A stretch of 18,440 nt of DNA from an uncultured Prevotellaceae bacterium (GTDB lineage: Bacteria; Bacteroidota; Bacteroidia; Bacteroidales; Bacteroidaceae). The stretch's first letter is position 1; every line of letters starts with the position of its first letter. The position numbers and the translations under genes were made by a program. The DNA lies in NCBI GenBank assembly GCA_902775075.1, contig CACYKX010000036.1, positions 1 through 18,440 on the forward strand. Reading direction: 5' to 3'. Below are positions 14,264 through 18,440 of the stretch, piece after piece. The notes under the pieces are model-generated. The model was not told the origin of the DNA, searched no databases, and saw only the letters and a list, made by a program, of their open reading frames with translations.

Positions 14264-15700
14264 TTAATTCTTTATTTGTTTCACAATAAAACACTTCCAT
14301 CCTGGAGCTGTTTTGTATGCCGTTACCGCATCTGTTGGTACAAGCAAGGTAGTCTCTTTATATCTCCAGTCGTCCTCCTTCACGTTCCCTGTCATTTCTG
14401 GAGGGAGAGAACCTTCAACTACAATTGTTTTAAGATTATCAGCCCATAGAGCATCCATATCAACTTGTTCAACACTTGCGGGTATTACTAAAAATCGAAG
14501 GGATTTGCATCCCTGAAAAGCTCTTGCTTTGATTACCCTTAATGTTGATGGCAGATTTATGGTTTGTATCATGGGTAGGAATGCAAAAACACGCTCTGCT
14601 ATAACCTCTATACCTTCAGGGACTTGACATGTTGTTCTGTTGTACTCAGGCACAGAATAAAGTGTCTTTCCGTCTTTTGAGCACAATATACCGTCGATAA
14701 CTTTAAAAAAAGGATTAGCTGGATCTAGCTTGAATTCCTTTATCAAAGAACTATAGTTAAACACACCACCAGGGACCTTCTTTATTGTAGCAGGAAAATT
14801 CACGGTTCTAAGGTTTCCTATGACTCCTAACATTGGACCTTCATCCACAATTTCTTCTAGACCATCATGCAAATAGAGATTTTCAAGTCCATCACACCAT
14901 GCTATCGCAGAATAATATATGGTTTTAACACTTGATGGAACATTCAATTCTCTCAGTTTGGGACAGCCGCTGAATAACTGGCGAGATAAAGAGCTAAGTT
15001 TATTAGATAACCGTATATTTTCAAGATTCAGGCAAAATCTGAAAGCCAGTTCTCCGACTGAAACAATAGAGTCTGGCATATCTAATCTGCGGATATCACT
15101 CCCTTGGAAAGCATCATCTTCTATCCTTATCAGCCCATCAGGTAGTTCTACACTTTCTATATGACTATCCATGAAAGCAGCAAAACCTATAACCTTTGTA
15201 CCCAAAGGAACAACATAATGTTTATTCGAATATGCTGAAGGAAATGCTACAAGCGTAGAAAGGTCTTTGCTGAAGATAACACCATCAATAGCTGAATAAT
15301 AAGGATTATTCTCATCCACGTCAAAAGAGGAAATATTACAGTCTGCGAAACAACTTCCATCTATTTCCTTTACCAATGAAGGAATCCGAAGTGAAGTAAT
15401 TGCCTTGCATCCAGCGAAAGCAAAAGAATCGATTTTCTCCATGCTTTCCGGAAGAAGAATACCAGAGAGATTGGGACACGAGTTAAAACCAAATACCGTT
15501 TTCAAACCATCAGGTAGGACAACCCTTTTAAGCATATCAGACTCAGAAAAGCCTGTCTCTTCATACGCGACAGTCGTTAAACCTTTAGGAAGAATAAAGG
15601 TCTCCAATTGAGCATGAAAACCGAAATAAGGCATTCCTTCACCATCGACGTATAAGGCCTCACCTAAATCAAGATGTCTAAGTGCTGGCGTTAACTCAAA
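14264..15700 (-). pseudogene. BspA-like leucine-rich repeat protein, 5'-truncated
   Basis: About 475 codons of repeats of the TpLRR/BspA (LRR_5) type: repeated units such as L-x-x-I-x-L-P-x-x-L-x-x-I with F-x-x-C or F-x-G-S, e.g. VKEIDGSCFADCNISSF and LRVIKARAFQGCKSLRFLVI, ending WRYKETTLLVPTDAVTAYK. Such proteins are normally exported and begin with a signal peptide. Here the repeats run straight into the antisense of a tRNA 3' end. The open frame up to 15739 would begin with GTG and the peptide WTSQGLNLGPPDF, a reverse-read tRNA. The true N-terminus is therefore missing. The first internal ATG is 15634. It may still be translated internally but would not be secreted normally. Downstream genes follow within 5 bases. 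Confidence 0.75.
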
Positions 15701-15737
15701 ATCTGGAGGTCCCAGGTTCAAGCCCTGGCTGGTCCAC
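15695..15737 (+). other. tRNA 3'-half fragment, probable attachment site
   Basis: Reading forward: anticodon-stem 3' strand TCTGG (15702-15706), variable loop AGGTC, T-stem CCAGG (15712-15716), T-loop TTCAAGC, T-stem CCTGG (15724-15728), acceptor 3' strand CTGGTCC (15729-15735) and discriminator A15736. The complementary acceptor strand GGACCAG, D arm and anticodon 5' stem are absent upstream, where the LRR gene lies. A tRNA 3' half standing alone beside cargo genes is the classic footprint of a tyrosine-integrase element inserted in a tRNA gene. The anticodon lies at the crossover edge, so the tRNA identity cannot be told. Confidence 0.75.
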
Positions 15738-15747
15738 ACTGAAAATC

Positions 15748-15785
15748 AAGCAGTTAAGCCAAAAACTTAACTGCTTTTTCTTTTA
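15748..15785 (+). terminator. Rho-independent terminator after the tRNA end
   Basis: AAGCAGTTAAG and CTTAACTGCTT form a perfect 11-bp stem with the 7-base loop CCAAAAA, followed by TTTCTTTTA. It lies 11 bases past the tRNA 3' end and on the tRNA strand, so it is probably the native terminator of the tRNA gene, with host sequence to its right. Confidence 0.85.
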
Positions 15786-15788
15786 TTA

Positions 15789-15839
15789 GTGACCTTCAAG
15801 TGACCTTTTCGAGACAAAACTCATCTCCTGTGACCTTTT
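15789..15839 (+). repeat. Three GTGACCTT direct repeats next to the attachment site
   Basis: GTGACCTT at 15789-15796, GTGACCTTTT at 15800-15809 and GTGACCTTTT at 15830-15839, all in one direction, offset by 11 and 30 bases. Clustered short direct repeats near a tRNA core suggest arm-type integrase sites, possibly from an older element. No integrase gene follows. Confidence 0.45.
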
Positions 15840-16062
15840 GAAATTTCACGAAATGATTAGTAATTGAGCGGCATTTCAATTACCAAACGAAAATAACCAA
15901 TTACGCTTTTTCTCGGAGATGGAGCCGTGAAACGCGGCATCATAACAAGTAGGGGTTCCGCACACTAAAGTCGTTTATTGGTTACGCCACCATAGACAAA
16001 GAAGTTTATTGGAGAATTTCCCAGAAGCCTCCTTCGTCTAGTTCTTTTCGCTAAACGACGCC

Positions 16063-16179
16063 TCATTCTTGCAGTTCCTTTATTCTCGTCGCAATAGTTT
16101 GGCATGATTTATCTTTCAGGATTGCCATCTGTGTGGTTGTAACGAATTTGTCGAACACTATTAGCTCAACAGTCTTCAT
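16063..16179 (-). CDS. Mini-ORF, 38 residues, possible helix-turn-helix remnant
   Basis: ATG 16179 to TGA 16063. Sequence begins MKTVELIVFDKF and contains TTTQMAILKDKSCQTIATRI, which has the rhythm of a helix-turn-helix. It overlaps the stop of the preceding mini-ORF in an ATGA. Too short to assign; could be a real small regulator, the truncated start of an excisionase-like gene, or chance. Confidence 0.3.
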   Translation of the reverse strand: MKTVELIVFDKFVTTTQMAILKDKSCQTIATRIKELQE

Positions 16180-16316
16180 TTTTTTGTATCATATCTATAA
16201 AGTTTCTGTAAAGTCGCTTTCTGACCATCTTGTTCATTAGTGTCTTTTGCATCATTAGCATTACCTACATCGACACCTTCAATGGCAACAATAATTATCT
16301 TGGGCAACGCCAACAC
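16176..16316 (-). CDS. Mini-ORF, 46 residues, with strong ribosome binding site
   Basis: Minus-strand AAGGAGGT (16323-16330) lies 6 bases before GTG 16316, an unusually good Shine-Dalgarno site for this kind of genome. The product begins MLALPKIIIVAIEGVDVG and ends LQKLYRYDTKK; its stop overlaps the next ATG. A short hydrophobic N-terminus is followed by a polar tail. No family recognised. The coupling and binding site argue for a real gene; the small size and debris-rich surroundings argue against. Confidence 0.3.
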   Translation of the reverse strand: MLALPKIIIVAIEGVDVGNANDAKDTNEQDGQKATLQKLYRYDTKK

Positions 16317-16330
16317 AAAACAACCTCCTT

Positions 16331-16431
16331 TTTAGCGGTACTTAGGTTAGACGCCAAAAGACTGAAAATCAAGAGTCACTTTGAATAGCAAGACAAGAAT
16401 GTACCCAACTTGTACCGTCCTATCATGATTC
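16331..16431 (+). repeat. 101-bp diverged direct repeat, copy A
   Basis: Begins TTTAGCGGTACTTAGG and ends TATCATGATTC. Aligned by eye without gaps to 17041-17141 it matches at 82 of 101 positions, with the two ends and the block TTGAATAGCAAGA best conserved. The copies are 710 bases apart in the same orientation. Confidence 0.75.
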
Positions 16432-17040
16432 TATCACTAAAAGTGGGACTTGGGTACTATTTAACGTATTGATAATCAGCTAAACGAAAATGAGAAAAAT
16501 TGCTGATGTTCCCAACGTGTTCCCGATATTTTGACGTTAACGGAATTTAGTTTTTTAACGTCCGTTGGAGGTAATTAGCGTTCAAAAACGCATATTCAAA
16601 GAACTAAAAATGATGCCCGAAATTAGGTTCTGGTTTTGTGGGCAAAATTAAATCAAGTGAAAGTGTTAGAACTCACATCCAACTGAATGCAAAGGTACAC
16701 ATTTTCCCAAAATAAAAGAAAAGTTTCCCAAGAATCTGTTTTCAATGTGCTATTTCTTTACTATCTGCCCAAAGTGACAGATGGATCGTTCATCTTTGAC
16801 AAAAGGGAAAGGAAAAATTGAATGGATGCTAATGACCTCACTCCTGTTGTCACATCATATCGAGTCAGCTTCAAAACAGGGGGGCAAATCGGACGGGGAT
16901 TACAAGAAACTCCATCTTAATACAAGAGTCGATAACGAATCGTTATTGAGATTGCCTTCAAGCCTGGCTCTGACAACAAGATAGGATAAGGTAGTTTGAA
17001 ATTACCCTATCCCTTACCTCATTTCTTACCATGTGCCATT
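16432..17040. other. Non-coding stretch between the two repeat copies
   Basis: About 600 bases without a convincing gene. It holds an 8-bp inverted repeat GACGTTAA/TTAACGTC (16533-16540 and 16555-16562) and a Bacteroidales-style GCAAAGGTAC segment near 16690. An open frame at 16781-16984 has no recognisable product. A 29-base hairpin follows at 16984-17012. Confidence 0.4.
16984..17012 (+). other. Imperfect hairpin GGATAAGGTAGTT / AATTACCCTATCC
   Basis: Thirteen-base arms with one mismatch and one wobble around a 3-base loop. No strong T-run follows on the plus strand (CTTACCTCATTTCTT), so terminator function is doubtful. Confidence 0.4.
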
Positions 17041-17141
17041 TTTAGCGGTACTTGGGTAAGATACTAATTTGCTGAAAACCAAGTATCGGTTTGAATAGCA
17101 AGAAAAGAATGTTCCCAATCTGTACCGCCCTATCATGATTC
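17041..17141 (+). repeat. 101-bp diverged direct repeat, copy B
   Basis: Second copy of 16331-16431, beginning TTTAGCGGTACTTGGG. It also contains a 7-bp inverted repeat TACTTGG/CCAAGTA that copy A has largely lost. Ends about 90 bases before the insertion sequence. Confidence 0.75.
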
Positions 17142-17250
17142 CATTCCAAACCGGAGTTCTGGAGTCCCAGAATCGGGGAGTCTAGCTCATGGTTGATCAA
17201 CTGACTTTGTATGTCAATCGGATTCCTAAAATAACGTGAGTTCGATGAAT

Positions 17251-18176
17251 TCAAAACAATGAAAGCTGTGTATCAACTGTACGTTGTACATTGATACACG
17301 GCTTCTTAGGAAACATACAATAAGCAGCGATAGCTCCAAGCAGGTTCACGATGAAATTGTCAAAGCACCTGTGTCTTGAATGTTCCACTTGTGCAATATT
17401 CTTCAACTCGTCATTTACCGTTTCTATTATTGCTCGTTTCCTAAGCAGCAGTTTGTCAGACACGCTCATCAAGGTACCTTTCATGTTGTTTTTAAGTTTG
17501 GTGATAAGCTGTATGCCATCCACGAACAGGCGTTGGAAAAGGTTCTTGCTGATATACCCTTTGTCTCCGACCAGCTTGCCATATATGAATTCTACGAAGG
17601 CTTTGTATTCCAATGGTTTCCTGTCATCCACATCTCCGGGGGGTATCATAAAGTTCAGCAACTCACCCCTCTCGTTACATATCAGATGCAGCTTAAAGCC
17701 AAAGAACCATCCCATGGAGCACTTGCCTCTTTGCGCAATGCCCTTGAATACCTTGTGGATATGTATCCTCTGGTTCCTGCATACTCTAAGGGGAGTGCTG
17801 TCCACGAAACTTATGCCAGTACATTTTCCGAGCAGCACCTTCTTGATGAATAGAGCCAAAGGGATGGCTACTTCCTTTTCAAGTTAAGTTTGGCTTCTGC
17901 TCTCGCTGCTCCATCGGTTGTATGAGACAACTTTCGGGAAGAGGTGACGCATATGTCTGCATACCTTTCTATATAGAAATGTTGCAGGCAACGGTAGCCT
18001 GAATCATGAAACAGTATCATGATTACCATAATTTCTGCCTTTAACATGGTTGACTTGCGGTGATATTGCCGTTTCTTATCTGCTTTCAGAGTATATTTTT
18101 CCATCATGGCATCAAAAAACTTGCAAAAATCATCTGCAATACAAAATAATTTTGTAACTTTGTCCTCGGTAATCAT
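17251..18176 (-). pseudogene. IS982-family transposase, disrupted
   Basis: N-terminal part from ATG 18176 (MITEDKVTKLFCIADDFCKF) and catalytic part in another frame (VDSTPLRVCRNQRIHIHKVF, then KLHLICNERGELLNF, VGDKGYISK and RAIIETVNDELKN), all typical of IS982 DDE transposases; Asp, Asp and Glu of the triad are present. A frameshift near 17963-17970 moves translation out of frame. Reading the other frame restores the expected YNR end of that block, but then a segment SSESRSQT and a TAA (17884-17886) interrupt before LEKEVAIP resumes. At least two lesions therefore exist, and no full-length protein can be made without recoding. Confidence 0.88.
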
Positions 18177-18214
18177 AGTGATTATTGTTTGTAATTCTTT
18201 GTATTTCAACACTA

Positions 18215-18246
18215 TAAAGTTACAACAATTTTCGCTAATCACCAAA
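18215..18246 (-). promoter_or_regulatory. Transposase promoter
   Basis: On the minus strand TTTG (18243-18246), a 20-base spacer and TAACTTTA (18215-18222) give a near-consensus Bacteroidales promoter inside the IS end, about 39 bases before the transposase ATG. Confidence 0.5.
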
Positions 18247-18289
18247 TTTTCAAGCACTTATATTTTGTCGAACTTACGTTATAATTACA

Positions 18290-18440
18290 ATGAAGCAATT
18301 ATCATCCTTTTTCAAGAAAGCGCTTGTCTGCATGGCCGCCATGTCGTTAACGGGAATGGCTCAGGCCGGCGGTGACGGCAAGACTTGGGTTGACTACGTT
18401 AATCCCTACATCGGCAACATCAGCCATCTCCTGGTACCCA
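18290..18440 (+). CDS. GH92-family glycosidase (alpha-mannosidase type), start only
   Basis: ATG at 18290; the window ends after 50 codons. Residues 1-26 are a signal peptide (MKQLSSFFKKA, hydrophobic core, ending GMAQA). The mature N-terminus reads TWVDYVNPYIGNISHLLVP, the hallmark beginning of GH92 exo-acting alpha-mannosidases, which trim host or fungal mannans in the Bacteroidales periplasm or outer membrane. The start codon is only 7 bases from the IS inverted repeat, so the original promoter and leader are displaced or lost. Base composition looks more GC-rich than the cargo block, consistent with core chromosome. Confidence 0.8.
   Translation, partial: MKQLSSFFKKALVCMAAMSLTGMAQAGGDGKTWVDYVNPYIGNISHLLVP

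Larger units (their letters stand above)
17231..18282 (-). mobile_element. IS982-family insertion sequence
   Basis: Bounded by terminal inverted repeats ATAACGTGAGTTCGA (17231-17245) and the complement of ATAACGTAAGTTCGA (18268-18282), 14 of 15 identical. The element is about 1.05 kb, the usual IS982 size, with one transposase on the minus strand. No clear target-site duplication is visible in the flanks (left TTCCTAAA, right AATTACAA), so it may be old or the outer ends may have eroded. Confidence 0.8.

Noticed and set aside
15695..15739. LRR reading frame extended to a GTG at 15739, giving an N-terminus WTSQGLNLGPPDF
   Set aside because: This is the reverse translation of a tRNA 3' end, a well-known false peptide; it is not a real protein start.
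16781..16984. 67-residue plus-strand ORF followed by a hairpin
   Set aside because: No recognisable motif, no promoter or leader, and it sits in debris-like sequence. The hairpin lacks a T-run.
17042..17254. 70-residue minus-strand ORF
   Set aside because: It lies mostly within the 101-bp repeat and reaches into the IS end; it is explained by repeated non-coding sequence.

Overview
The window looks like a piece of a Bacteroidales chromosome (Prevotella/Bacteroides type). The evidence is the promoter style (-33 TTTG, -7 TAnnTTTG), the near absence of Shine-Dalgarno sites, a BspA-like leucine-rich protein, a DUF4099/DUF3945-type mobile-element protein, an IS982-type insertion sequence and the start of a GH92 glycosidase. 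I cannot name the species from sequence alone.

Layout. (1) 1-2732: a DUF4099-like gene on the minus strand, then a plus-strand trio: a GH73-type glucosaminidase, an M23 metallopeptidase and a 48-residue single-span membrane protein. This is typical of the transfer or maintenance part of an integrative element. (2) 2734-15700: about 14 genes, all on the minus strand, mostly uncharacterised and tightly packed with 4-8 base overlaps. They form three or four transcription units. Read in the direction of transcription, the first holds a 5'-truncated BspA-like LRR gene, a 339-residue protein, three paralogues sharing a KEYPATHSM-type N-terminus, and a small radical SAM enzyme, and it closes with a hairpin terminator. 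The second holds a 226-residue unknown, a large protein with an EVE/PUA-like central domain, a 72-residue protein and a (p)ppGpp-hydrolase-like HD protein. The third holds a HIRAN protein and, perhaps on the same transcript, a 94-residue protein, a large PflA-like radical SAM protein with an unusual N-terminal half, and a small Cys-rich acidic protein. (3) 15695-15785: the 3' half of a tRNA gene followed by a strong terminator. This is best read as the attachment site at the edge of the integrated element, and it cuts off the LRR gene. (4) 15786-17230: no substantial gene; GTGACCTT repeats, a pair of mini-ORFs, a 101-bp diverged direct repeat and hairpins, probably debris from older insertions. 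(5) 17231-18282: an IS982-like element with a broken transposase. (6) 18290 to the end: the first 50 codons of a GH92 glycosidase, whose start codon lies 7 bases from the IS end.

Most interesting content: the cargo block has two different radical SAM enzymes, each next to Cys-containing candidate partners, three tandem paralogues of one unknown family, and a set of nucleic-acid or nucleotide domains (EVE-like, HIRAN, alarmone-hydrolase-like HD). This mix fits accessory or defence-type cargo, but no function can be assigned from sequence alone. Two of the cargo units share the same promoter architecture, which suggests co-regulation.
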